Origin: Oryzicola mucosus
GTDB taxonomy: Bacteria > Pseudomonadota > Alphaproteobacteria > Rhizobiales > Rhizobiaceae
NCBI RefSeq assembly: GCF_014534685.1
Contig: NZ_JACVVX010000001.1
Coordinates: forward strand, 434,001 to 498,000
Length of the DNA stretch: 64,000 bases
Reading direction: 5' to 3'
Below are positions 18,228-26,788 of this stretch, one piece after another. The position numbers were made by a program, and so were the translations under genes. How positions within the stretch are numbered: position 1 is the first letter of the stretch; the number at the start of each line of letters is the position of its first letter. Under the pieces are notes generated by a model. The model saw nothing but the letters and a program-made list of their open reading frames with translations. It did no database searches and had not been told where the DNA came from.

Positions 18228-19474
18228 CCCTCGACCCTTTCAATTCTAACGGAGTGAATGATTACTTCGCCGCGATAGAGCGACCGCCAGCTTCCAGCCA
18301 CAAGATCCGTCATCAGACGGAGTTGCATCACCGGGCAGTTAGAACTCGGGACATTAAAGTTCACGCCGAATTCCCGATCTGAATACTCACCTGCATCGAG
18401 AGCCAGTTTGGCTATAGCCATTGGCGAATCGCCGCCGCAAGACAGTTCCCATGCCAAACCCTTCGGTGCAACGAGGCCGGTTGCCGAAGCCGAGACGCCG
18501 AGACGATATTCGCCTGGCGGCAGCATCAGCGTCTGATTCAGGCCGACATCCTTTACCGGAGCACCGAGAAATCGAACCCTCGCTCCCTTCGGGCTGCTGC
18601 TGCCGTCTGTCGACCAGGTCAACTCCACTCCGGGACGAACAGGCGTCTCCCAATCAAACTTCCGATACAATCGCTGGGGTGAAAGCTCTGAATTGAAGAC
18701 ATAGGTTGCGATCGCTTTTTGACTTGGCGTCAGGGTGAACAGGAAAAAACTGTGAGCTCGTTCGAATTGATGCTGCTTCAACCGGCCGCTGATAACAGCC
18801 GCAATCTCGGCCGGATATGGGGGGCGCACCGACAAATCTCCGAGCAATCGTTCAGCAATATCCAGGCTATCAACCCCTGACGCCAGAAAACTGATGAGAC
18901 TTGTCCGCCACGGCGCATCAGCTTCTAGCCGCTCCACAACAGCGCGATAGGCTTTGTGATCAGCGGAAATTTCTGCAATCACCGGTGCCAGCTCGGCGAT
19001 ACGATCCGGCGACCGACGCAGAATAAGATCCAGACTTTTGACGGAGGCTGCTGCCTGTCCTCGGGATAGGAAAAGAGCTGCCAAACCTTGCGCAGCCAGC
19101 AGATCGGTTTTCGACAATGCCTGCGCGGTCTGGAAAGACCGAAGCGCGGCGTCGGTCCGTCCGTTTTGCCTCTCTATCTCACCGCGTAGACTGAAAAGGC
19201 GCGACTCAATGGGGCTAAAAGCGAGCGCATCGCCGATCTCGCCCTGGACGACTTCGAACTCGGTAGCACTCAATGGCCCCGACGCCCGGCCCAAGAGAAG
19301 CCGCAAACGGGCATCGCCGTTGAAAGGGTCTAAAATCGAAGCAAGCGCCGGGTTGGCGGTTTCAAGAACTCGACCGAGCCCTTGCGAGAAAGCTATCAAG
19401 GCGGCTGCGGAAGCCAGCAGAAGCACGGGCCATAAGAGACGGCCTGCCTTTTGCCGCTCGCTCAGGTGTAGCAT
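18224..19474 (-). CDS. Membrane-anchored TPR protein of the polysaccharide locus, function unknown
   Basis: About 416 residues from the ATG at 19474, which has GGGGG upstream; an ATG at 19510 is also in frame. It has one N-terminal transmembrane helix (LLWPVLLLASAAALIAFSQGL), then a helical TPR-like region (about 70-220, e.g. DALAFSPIESRLFSLRGEIERQ), then a beta-rich C-terminal domain from about 280 with PPGEYRLGVSA and a CGG/NCPV cysteine pair, probably periplasmic. Either start overlaps the wzc end by more than 110 bp, unusually long. Its position between kinase and polymerase suggests a role in chain assembly or export; no family name can be given. Confidence 0.75.
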   Translation of the reverse strand: MLHLSERQKAGRLLWPVLLLASAAALIAFSQGLGRVLETANPALASILDPFNGDARLRLLLGRASGPLSATEFEVVQGEIGDALAFSPIESRLFSLRGEIERQNGRTDAALRSFQTAQALSKTDLLAAQGLAALFLSRGQAAASVKSLDLILRRSPDRIAELAPVIAEISADHKAYRAVVERLEADAPWRTSLISFLASGVDSLDIAERLLGDLSVRPPYPAEIAAVISGRLKQHQFERAHSFFLFTLTPSQKAIATYVFNSELSPQRLYRKFDWETPVRPGVELTWSTDGSSSPKGARVRFLGAPVKDVGLNQTLMLPPGEYRLGVSASATGLVAPKGLAWELSCGGDSPMAIAKLALDAGEYSDREFGVNFNVPSSNCPVMQLRLMTDLVAGSWRSLYRGEVIIHSVRIERVEG

Positions 19475-21734
19475 CGGAAGAGGCCCCCAGCTTCGGCGTC
19501 TCCGCGCCATATGTGTAATACTGATAGTTCATGTATTTATAGGCATAGTTGTAATCGAACTTGCTGACCGAGAACTTTGAAACCACGACCCCGACGATAT
19601 TGGCTCCGGAGGACCGGAGGCGTCTGACCGCCGCCTTCGCCGATTTTCGCGTCACTTGATTGTTAGAAACCACCATCAAAACACCATCGGCCAGACGACC
19701 GAGAATGGGCGCATCGGACAAGCCGACCACCGGCGGGGCATCAATGATAATCATGTCGAAACGCTTGGCTAGACTTGCCAGCGCCTGGGCCATGCGATGC
19801 GACGCCAATAAATCCGCGGGATTCGGCGGGATGGTGCCGGATGTCAGAACAGTCACATTCGGATATTTGGTTTTTCGGAACAGGTTCGGTACGTCTTCCC
19901 GACGAACTGTGCTGGTTAAAAGGTTGCTCAACCCAATCGTGTTGCTGAGGCCAAAAAGCCGATGCACGTTGGGCCTTCGCAGATCGCCGTCGATAATCAA
20001 AACTTGCGTGCCAAGGGTTGCGAAGTCTCGCCCCAACTTGAAAGCAGTCGTCGACTTGCCTTCAGCAGCCTCTGCGCTTGTCACCAGAAGTATCTTGGGT
20101 GCTCCGTCGGCTCCCGAAAACTGCAAGGCAGTACGCAGAGATCGATGTGCCTCCGAAAGCCCAGACTTTTGGTCGGACAGGCTCTCAGCCAATTGTTTGT
20201 CGTCGACCATCGGCAGAATGCCAAGCACGGAAGTTCCCAGCTCTTTTTCTACCTGTTCCGGATTGGTGAATGAGTTGTTCAACAGCTCAAGAATATAAAT
20301 GATGACGACGCATAAAGCAGCAAAGAGCGCCAGCGCTCCAGCAATATTGAAAAGCTTCCGTGGCGAGAAAGGTGCGCCGGGCAGCGTAGCCGGATCGATG
20401 ATTGAAGCAGTTCGCGTCTTTAGTTCAGAGCTGACGCCGATATCGTTTAATTTGGCAATCAAGCTTTCATACTGAGATCGATTGGAGTCGACTTCGCGCT
20501 TTAGGATGGTGTATTTGATATTTTTATCGTTATATTCTAATTGCTGCGCTTCAAGCTCCGTCAGCTTGGCGCGTAGGTTGGCCTCTTTCTCGATCTTTTC
20601 TTGATGTTGAAGTCTGATGGACCCGAGAATCGTCATCGCACCGGCGTTGATTTGCTTCTTCAATTCGCGAATGCGCGCAGACAGCTGCTGCATTTCGGGA
20701 AAGCCCGGCTTAAACATGGAGAGCTTCTGTTGGTACTCGCCCTCCAACTCGGCGACCTTGGCCTGAAGATCCTGTAGTGGTTTGCTGCCAAGGACCTGCT
20801 CCAGGCTTTCGCCACGACCTGCGTCGATTTGTTGGACAAGGCGGCCGACATCCAGGCGCTCTTGGATTGCCTCGGTCAGCGCTTTATTGATGTCTACGAT
20901 GTTCGAGGTGATTAGAGGTTTGTCCGCTTCGTTAACGCTCAGGCCCACCTGCTTTGCGTAGGCGACCAGCTCCTCCTCGGAGGCTTGAAGCTTTTGTTTC
21001 GTCTGAGCGACCTGTTCCTGAATGAATTGACGCGCCAAATCCGATGTTTCGCCGGTCTGATCAATCCGCGAATCGATGAAACTTTGGGCAAGCTGGTTTG
21101 CGACGTCGCGAGCATATTCCGGACGTTGGTCCCGAAACGTGATGGAAAGCAGACTCGTATTTGGCACAAGTTGCACGGCCAAATCACCGCGAACTCGACC
21201 TATTGCAATCTGTTCGCGCTGCTCCGGGCTGATGTCTTCCAGCAAAGGCTGGCCTCGAATGCCAAAGGCCCGATATACGATATTCGAGACTGAAAAATCG
21301 GGTTTGGGAAAAAGGAAATCGGCTTTTTCCGTCAAGCCAAGCTGGAAAACAACGCGTTGGGCAAGGGCTCGGCTAAGCAGTTTTTCGCGAGCAGTAAGGA
21401 AGGCCCGCACGTCGCTCGCCTCCGAAACAACTTCCATGTCCTGAAACACCTTGGCCGAAGGCACCAGAACCTCAAGCGTCGCTGTAGCTTGATATTTTGG
21501 CGTCTGCATGAAGGTGAGAATAACGCCGGAAACCAATCCTGCCGCCAGCGAAATGACGATCAACCAGCGATACTGAACGACGTAGAAAAGCAGCTTGAGC
21601 GGATCTAAGCCACGCGTGTCCTCTTCCGGCTCAAGTCCATAACCGCCATAGTACTGTGTACGATCGTTATGAAAATCGGCGAGCTGCTGACCACTAGGCG
21701 ATGATAAGGCGTGCTGTCTGTTTCTATCCAACAT
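19362..21734 (-). CDS. Polysaccharide co-polymerase/bacterial tyrosine kinase (Wzc/ExoP type)
   Basis: A 790-residue inner-membrane protein controlling chain length and export. It has a Wzz domain with TM1 near residue 53 (WLIVISLAAGLVSG), a long periplasmic coiled-coil region (about 190-420), TM2 near 475, and a cytoplasmic BY-kinase domain with Walker A AEGKST (Lys560), Walker A' IIDGDLRRP (about 582) and Walker B IIIDAPP. The tail has an eight-tyrosine cluster (YNYAYKYMNYQYYTY), the usual autophosphorylation sites. It partners with Wza just upstream and presumably with the phosphatase two genes upstream. Its 3' end overlaps the TPR gene. Confidence 0.93.
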   Translation of the reverse strand: MLDRNRQHALSSPSGQQLADFHNDRTQYYGGYGLEPEEDTRGLDPLKLLFYVVQYRWLIVISLAAGLVSGVILTFMQTPKYQATATLEVLVPSAKVFQDMEVVSEASDVRAFLTAREKLLSRALAQRVVFQLGLTEKADFLFPKPDFSVSNIVYRAFGIRGQPLLEDISPEQREQIAIGRVRGDLAVQLVPNTSLLSITFRDQRPEYARDVANQLAQSFIDSRIDQTGETSDLARQFIQEQVAQTKQKLQASEEELVAYAKQVGLSVNEADKPLITSNIVDINKALTEAIQERLDVGRLVQQIDAGRGESLEQVLGSKPLQDLQAKVAELEGEYQQKLSMFKPGFPEMQQLSARIRELKKQINAGAMTILGSIRLQHQEKIEKEANLRAKLTELEAQQLEYNDKNIKYTILKREVDSNRSQYESLIAKLNDIGVSSELKTRTASIIDPATLPGAPFSPRKLFNIAGALALFAALCVVIIYILELLNNSFTNPEQVEKELGTSVLGILPMVDDKQLAESLSDQKSGLSEAHRSLRTALQFSGADGAPKILLVTSAEAAEGKSTTAFKLGRDFATLGTQVLIIDGDLRRPNVHRLFGLSNTIGLSNLLTSTVRREDVPNLFRKTKYPNVTVLTSGTIPPNPADLLASHRMAQALASLAKRFDMIIIDAPPVVGLSDAPILGRLADGVLMVVSNNQVTRKSAKAAVRRLRSSGANIVGVVVSKFSVSKFDYNYAYKYMNYQYYTYGAETPKLGASSDATPERAAKGRPSLMARASAGFRSRLDSFLARARSSS

Positions 21735-21760
21735 TTAGTTCATCCGCCCATCATAAAACG

Positions 21761-22519
21761 CTAGAAAACAGCCAAGCGAGCCGCGCTCGAAGCGACGCCG
21801 AGCGCTTCCTTCAAGTTTTGGACAGCCACCTTGCTTGACGACGGGAACACGACAATGACATCGCCGCCGTATATCCGAGGGTTTGGGGCGCCACCCTGTC
21901 TGATCGCCTTGACATTGTAGTTCGCAACCAATTTCTGCCCATTGCTATCTCGATAAACGAAAACCTTCGTCTCGTCTGCAACGGGCCTAAATCCGCCTGC
22001 TAGCGCCACAACATCCAACAGCGTGGCCGTGCTGGACACCGGAACGATGCCGGCCTTCGCAACCTCACCGTCAATTGTAACCCTTTGGCCGGCAGAGTCC
22101 TTAACGAAGACAGTCACATCCGGATTTTGCAGATATTTGGCGCCGTATGCGGATTTCACTTCGTGCTCGAATTGCCGTACTGACTTGCCGGCTGCGGTAA
22201 CTGTACCAATAAGTGCGAGAGACACGCGTCCGTTGGCGTCGATCTGTACAGTTCTATCCAGATTGTCGACCTGAAAGAAATCCAGCTCCAGAACATCTCC
22301 GGGAGAAAGCGGCTGATCGTCGCCATCGCCGGTTTGTGACGGCGCCGGCAAAGACGAGACGATGCGAAGCGCCCCATCACCTGCACCAGCAGCCGAAGTC
22401 GGCTGAAGCGCTTGGACCCCGGTGGGCCCTGCCGTCGGCGAAGACGTGCTGGAGCAATTTTGGAGCACCAGCATCGCCAACGAACATGCACCCGCAACTA
22501 TCGCGCCAGAACGTGTCAT
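21761..22519 (-). CDS. Polysaccharide export outer-membrane protein (Wza/GumB family)
   Basis: A 252-residue periplasmic/outer-membrane export protein. The N-terminal signal MTRSGAIVAGACSLAMLVLQ is followed by NCSS, an atypical lipobox with Asn before Cys, so lipidation is uncertain. The poly_export domain follows (LSPGDVLELDFFQVDNLDRTVQIDA), then a SLBB-type domain (VTIDGEVAKAGIVPVSS). Its ATG overlaps the phosphatase stop (ATGA) and GGAGGG precedes it. Wza oligomers form the outer-membrane channel docking onto Wzc, whose gene lies 26 bp downstream. Confidence 0.9.
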   Translation of the reverse strand: MTRSGAIVAGACSLAMLVLQNCSSTSSPTAGPTGVQALQPTSAAGAGDGALRIVSSLPAPSQTGDGDDQPLSPGDVLELDFFQVDNLDRTVQIDANGRVSLALIGTVTAAGKSVRQFEHEVKSAYGAKYLQNPDVTVFVKDSAGQRVTIDGEVAKAGIVPVSSTATLLDVVALAGGFRPVADETKVFVYRDSNGQKLVANYNVKAIRQGGAPNPRIYGGDVIVVFPSSSKVAVQNLKEALGVASSAARLAVF

Positions 22520-23322
22520 GAGAGCCCTCCACCCATCAACCGCTTAAGCAGGCCAGTCTTCTTTTCCGCAAGGTATTTAGCGGGTTTTTCCATGTTTCCT
22601 GCCGGGCTCAAATATTCGTTCAACAGAATAGACCTCGGTCGTGAAAGCACCATTCGGTCGCTTTCTTCACGTCCGAGCTTTCGTTCCAGCAATTCGCGCG
22701 CTTTCGACAAATTCGGCGAACGTATTCGTGGCCCATGGCAATCGCTGGCAATGATATCCACCCGTCCTTCGTCAAGCAATCGTCCGCAATAGTATGTAGC
22801 CAACGGGCCAAAATTGCCGACGATGGAATCGGCCGTGAGTTGTATCAAGCATCCTAGCCGATTTAAGTTCTCGATAACTACGTAATTCTCTGCAATCCAC
22901 CCCAGTCGTTCTGGATGAGTTATAATGGGGACGAAATGCGCTTGAATAAGACGCGCTGCAAGCTCCTCGATTCTTGGCGGCAACACGTGATGCGGCGGCT
23001 CAAAAAGGAAATAGCGACTGCCGTTCAGCGTCGGTATCGTGCCCCGAGAAATTTTCTCGACCAGGTCCGGAGCAATGTGAACGTCCGCACCGGTAAAGAG
23101 CTGCAGCGATACATTGGCTGCATCCAACGCCCGTTGCAGCAGCGAAACCTGCCGTTTAATAATATGCGCATCGTTTGCGTACAAGCCAGAGACGATGTGG
23201 GGCGTGCAGGCCATATGCGTGATGCCGTCTGCAACCGCTACCCTGGCCATTTCGACAGATGTTGCAAGATCGGGCGAACCATCGTCCAGCCCCGGCAAGA
23301 TATGCGAATGCAAATCGATCAT
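22516..23322 (-). CDS. PHP-family protein-tyrosine phosphatase (CpsB/YwqE type)
   Basis: A 268-residue manganese-dependent tyrosine phosphatase of the polymerase-and-histidinol-phosphatase fold. Metal ligands are visible: DLHSHILPGLDDGS (residues 3-16), CTPH near 40, the THPERLGW segment near 135, and ASDCHGP near 193. In Firmicutes such enzymes dephosphorylate the BY-kinase of capsule loci; most Gram-negatives use the unrelated Wzb. Here it is coupled by ATGA overlap to wza and sits two genes from wzc, so Wzc-type kinase is the likely substrate. Confidence 0.9.
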   Translation of the reverse strand: MIDLHSHILPGLDDGSPDLATSVEMARVAVADGITHMACTPHIVSGLYANDAHIIKRQVSLLQRALDAANVSLQLFTGADVHIAPDLVEKISRGTIPTLNGSRYFLFEPPHHVLPPRIEELAARLIQAHFVPIITHPERLGWIAENYVVIENLNRLGCLIQLTADSIVGNFGPLATYYCGRLLDEGRVDIIASDCHGPRIRSPNLSKARELLERKLGREESDRMVLSRPRSILLNEYLSPAGNMEKPAKYLAEKKTGLLKRLMGGGLS

Positions 23323-23431
23323 TGGGCCAAGCCAACTATGACATTATGCATCGCGCCAGCCGGTGCAATACCGTTCCAGGAATGCAAACGCCCGCGAAAA
23401 GCGGATATTTCGAAGCAGCCAATCGCTTTGA

Positions 23432-23911
23432 TCAGCAACCCGAAACGCAGGCTGCGTCTCTGTCACCAGCCATAAGCGCCGCGGCACCAGCGCCCGCTGC
23501 GGCGCCCAAGAAGAGGATTTCAGGGGCCCCAAGGGATGCGGCTGATTCCTCACCCAACACTCGGAAGCATATCTGCTGCCCTTGAACAACGGTTGCGCTG
23601 GAATTAGCGCCGAGCTTGATGGCGCATTTTCCACCAACCAGCAAACTGGCAGACGAATTGTTTCCGGTAATCACTCGGTCGTTCAGCGAGATGGGTGCGT
23701 TTTTCCCGGCATCGACAAAGCTTGCTTTTTGCGAAACCATGACGCTTCCAGACACTGCTGAGATGGACGCTTGGGTGCCATTAAATTCCGCCGGCGTCAT
23801 AGGGCAGGCACATTCGCTGATCACCTGCTCCTCTGCCCACGCTATGGACGGCGCAGTGCCGCCAAGCACCAGGAGCGACACTCCAAAGAGGTAGTTCATC
23901 GCGATTTTCAC
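23432..23911 (-). CDS. Secreted protein with a FecR-like domain, function unknown
   Basis: About 155-159 residues from ATG at 23899 or GTG at 23911. There is a signal peptide (MNYLFGVSLLVLGGTAPSIAWA) and a mature part whose ISAVSGSVMVSQKASFVDAGKNAP...LNDRVITGNNSSASLLV pattern resembles the FecR sugar-binding-type beta domain. A Gly/Ala stretch (FLGAAAGAGAAALMAG) near the C terminus looks like a short membrane or amyloid-like segment. It contains several cysteines. It lies upstream of the phosphatase in the same direction. A periplasmic or surface role in polysaccharide handling is a guess. Confidence 0.65.
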   Translation of the reverse strand: MKIAMNYLFGVSLLVLGGTAPSIAWAEEQVISECACPMTPAEFNGTQASISAVSGSVMVSQKASFVDAGKNAPISLNDRVITGNNSSASLLVGGKCAIKLGANSSATVVQGQQICFRVLGEESAASLGAPEILFLGAAAGAGAAALMAGDRDAACVSGC

Positions 23912-24183
23912 TGGCGGCCCCCAGATGTCTCTGATGCATGATCGCATATCGCAATTTGGGGGATAGGCCAAGCCACAAATTTCATCTCAGGATGTAAAAG
24001 CCGCCACATGTGCAAACATAGTGGTGAAAGTCGTGAATATTACGTGGCAGATTCTTAAACATCAGTGACGGCGACCAGCTCCTCAACGGTGCGTTGTGCA
24101 TTTTTGATCAGATTACGCAGAAATCGATACAAAACCCCTATTTCCAGACAAAAAGATACTGCTGACATTGGGCTTGTAACCCT

Positions 24184-24543
24184 TTAGCCCCAGGCACGGT
24201 AAATCCCGCCCGATTGGTGAGGCAAGTCACACAAGATATTCAACCCGGCAAGTTCTGCCGCGAGGTCGGTACCGTCCTCCAGTCGACATTGCACGACCGG
24301 CACATTCGCAAATGTAGCGGCTGTGCGGCCGTCGCAAGGCGTACCGAGCCCAACCGGGTTGCATGATAAGGTCCGACCCTGAAAATGCGCCTTGGCGGCA
24401 TCGAGACTCTTGATCGCGAGTTTGCCATTTATCGGCGTCAAGGGCTTTTGCGCCATCGGCGGCTGTGTCGCCACCCCATCTCGGTATCGGAGCGCGATGG
24501 AGAGCATCGCTGTCACCGCTGCAAATGCCAAGATCGACGCCAC
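24184..24543 (-). CDS. Small membrane-anchored or secreted protein, unknown
   Basis: A 119-residue frame from GTG with a hydrophobic N-terminal segment (ILAFAAVTAMLSIAL) and a cysteine-containing remainder (FQGRTLSCNPVGLGTPCDGRTA; PVVQCRLEDGTDLAAELAGLNILCD). Coding-like residues continue upstream of the GTG (ISKRAKTIAV) with no standard start, so the true start is uncertain. The positively charged stretch before the hydrophobic helix suggests a signal anchor. Rhizobial exopolysaccharide loci often contain such small proteins, but no family is recognised. Confidence 0.55.
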   Translation of the reverse strand: MASILAFAAVTAMLSIALRYRDGVATQPPMAQKPLTPINGKLAIKSLDAAKAHFQGRTLSCNPVGLGTPCDGRTAATFANVPVVQCRLEDGTDLAAELAGLNILCDLPHQSGGIYRAWG

Positions 24544-24641
24544 AGCTATGGTTTTCGCCCTCTTCGATATGACCGGGAAACCCTTAGGTTCGCACTTCTA
24601 AACAGGGAAGGAGAATCTAATACAGAAATGCATCATCCTGT

Positions 24642-25514
24642 TCAGAAGAATCCATTCACCAACTTGTATCTTTCAGCGGTTTTCAGTCGTTGCTTGACGA
24701 AGCCAATATCCCTTAAAAAGATAGTATTGTGATCAGATGCCCCAGCGGTCAGCTCACTGCTGATGGGATCGTAGCTATACGGGGCGAAGCCGCTCGCCTT
24801 GAGGATGGAGAATACACGGGATTCCCCTGATTTGCCGTACCTCATGCCGCTTTGGTTCGTTTCCACGATGATCGCGACCAACGTGGATGATTTCAAAGTA
24901 TTGGGCATACCTTCGAGAACCTCAGCCTCCCAGCCCTCAACATCGATTTTTATCAACCGCGGCTCAGATCCCTCTAAAACATCATCCAGGCGACGAACGA
25001 CAACGTCGACGATGGATACACCAACGCCTGCAGTCACGATGTGATTGGTGGTGTCCCGTCCCTTTGTAAACTTCAGCTGCTCTTCTTTTGCACCCAAGCC
25101 GAAATTAAAACTTGAAATGCGATGCTGAAGATCGTTCGCCAGAACGTTGCGAATGAGCTTTGGATAGGTCTCTTCCGCAGGTTCGAAAGCAAATGTTTTC
25201 GCCCCTACCGCACCAGATGCAAGAATACTATAACTTCCTATATTCGCTCCGACGTCCACGAATATATCTTCGCGCCTTAACAAACGAAGCGCAAATCCCA
25301 TATCAGCTTCTTCATGCAATCCGCAGTACCAATTTCCGGTCGCTCCAGTCATCCCTCGTTCCATGACCAACACGGTGTCGTTCACAAACGGGATATAGTG
25401 TGGAACTGCCATTAAGCGGGTTGAAATCTGCCAACGAACGAACCGTAACAACGCGGACCAACGGCCATTTTTGTTGAGGGGATGGTTCCAGATATAGCCT
25501 AGCGTTCCAAGCAT
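24642..25514 (-). CDS. FkbM-family methyltransferase
   Basis: A 290-residue SAM-dependent methyltransferase. The SAM-binding motif I FVDVGANIGSYSILA is near residue 90, and the DVEGWEAEVLEG motif characteristic of FkbM proteins is near 205. In polysaccharide loci these enzymes O-methylate sugars, often the terminal residue. The ATG at 25514 (MLGTLGYIW) lies 11 bp after the gmd stop with AAGGGC upstream; longer in-frame extensions would overlap gmd. Confidence 0.88.
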   Translation of the reverse strand: MLGTLGYIWNHPLNKNGRWSALLRFVRWQISTRLMAVPHYIPFVNDTVLVMERGMTGATGNWYCGLHEEADMGFALRLLRREDIFVDVGANIGSYSILASGAVGAKTFAFEPAEETYPKLIRNVLANDLQHRISSFNFGLGAKEEQLKFTKGRDTTNHIVTAGVGVSIVDVVVRRLDDVLEGSEPRLIKIDVEGWEAEVLEGMPNTLKSSTLVAIIVETNQSGMRYGKSGESRVFSILKASGFAPYSYDPISSELTAGASDHNTIFLRDIGFVKQRLKTAERYKLVNGFF

Positions 25515-25525
25515 CTGTGTTGCCC

Positions 25526-26647
25526 TTAGCCTTCTACCGAGAACGGCAGGTTCAACCCGTGCTCTTTCAACAACGCGTGGCGGCGCGCCGTCTTGAAATC
25601 CTCCGCGACCATCTCGGCGCACATCTCGCGCGCCGTGATTTGGGGCTCCCATCCCAGTTTCTCTTTCGCCTTCGACGGATCGCCAAGCAGCGACTCGACT
25701 TCGGCCGGGCGGAAGTAGCGCGGATCGATCCGCATCACGACATCCCCTACTTTCAGTCCTGGGGCCTTGTCGCTCGTTATAGCCGCGACAGTAGCGACTT
25801 CATCCACGCCGGTTCCGCGAAACTCCAAGTCAAGGCCCAACTCCGCTGCCGCCCAGCGAATAAATTCGCGCACCGAGTATTGCTTGCCGGTCGCGATAAC
25901 AAAATCGTCGGGATGTTCTTGTTGCAACATCATCCACTGCATCCGGACATAGTCTTTAGCGTGCCCCCAATCGCGCAAACTGTCTATATTTCCCATATAG
26001 ATGCACGTTTCGAGCCCTTGGGCGATATGAGCCAGCCCTCGTGTGATCTTACGCGTCACAAAGGTTTCACCGCGACGTGGGCTTTCATGGTTAAAAAGGA
26101 TGCCGTTACACGCGAAAAGCCCATAAGCTTCGCGATAGTTGATGGTGATCCAGTAGGAATAGAGCTTTGCCACGGCGTAGGGCGAGCGCGGATGAAAGGG
26201 CGTGGTTTCGTTCTGCGGCGTCTCCTGCACGAGGCCATAAAGCTCCGAGGTCGACGCCTGATAGAAGCGCGTTTTTTTCTCCAGCCCGAGAAATCGAATT
26301 GCCTCCAAGAGACGCAATGTACCCATGGCGTCAACGTCCGCCGTATATTCCGGCGCCTCAAAACTCACAGCAACATGGGATTGGGCACCCAGATTATACA
26401 CTTCGTCAGGTTGAACCTGAGAGAGAATGCGGGTCAGATTCGAAGAATCCGTCAAGTCGCCATAGTGTAACTTGATACGCGCGTTGTCGACGTGGGGATC
26501 TTCGTAAATATGATCGATCCTTTGCGTGTTGAAAAGCGAGGCACGCCGCTTAATTCCATGCACCTCGTAGCCGTTCGCGAGCAGCAGTTCGGCCAGATAG
26601 GAACCGTCCTGCCCTGTGATTCCTGTAATTAGCGCCCGTTTTGACAC
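25526..26647 (-). CDS. gmd: GDP-mannose 4,6-dehydratase
   Basis: A 373-residue short-chain dehydratase converting GDP-D-mannose to GDP-4-keto-6-deoxymannose, the first step to GDP-L-fucose. The NAD(P) motif [12 protein letters not shown] begins at residue 8; the catalytic STSELYG and YAVAKLY (Tyr-x-x-x-Lys) follow, with family signature [16 protein letters not shown]. The start is GTG at 26647 with GGGAG upstream, giving the usual family length. The partner fcl is in the same island at 42129-43091, so GDP-fucose supply is complete from GDP-mannose. Confidence 0.96.
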   Translation of the reverse strand: MSKRALITGITGQDGSYLAELLLANGYEVHGIKRRASLFNTQRIDHIYEDPHVDNARIKLHYGDLTDSSNLTRILSQVQPDEVYNLGAQSHVAVSFEAPEYTADVDAMGTLRLLEAIRFLGLEKKTRFYQASTSELYGLVQETPQNETTPFHPRSPYAVAKLYSYWITINYREAYGLFACNGILFNHESPRRGETFVTRKITRGLAHIAQGLETCIYMGNIDSLRDWGHAKDYVRMQWMMLQQEHPDDFVIATGKQYSVREFIRWAAAELGLDLEFRGTGVDEVATVAAITSDKAPGLKVGDVVMRIDPRYFRPAEVESLLGDPSKAKEKLGWEPQITAREMCAEMVAEDFKTARRHALLKEHGLNLPFSVEG

Positions 26648-26788
26648 GCGTGGTCTCCCGTTCTGGTTGTCCGGATGGTTTGGTGCCGTTCTGTGCACCT
26701 GATATGAATGAGGGGAGATAACTGGCCTGCGCTTCTTGTTGTCGAAAACCAATCGCTTAAAATGATGATTTCACTAGGCAATAACCGC

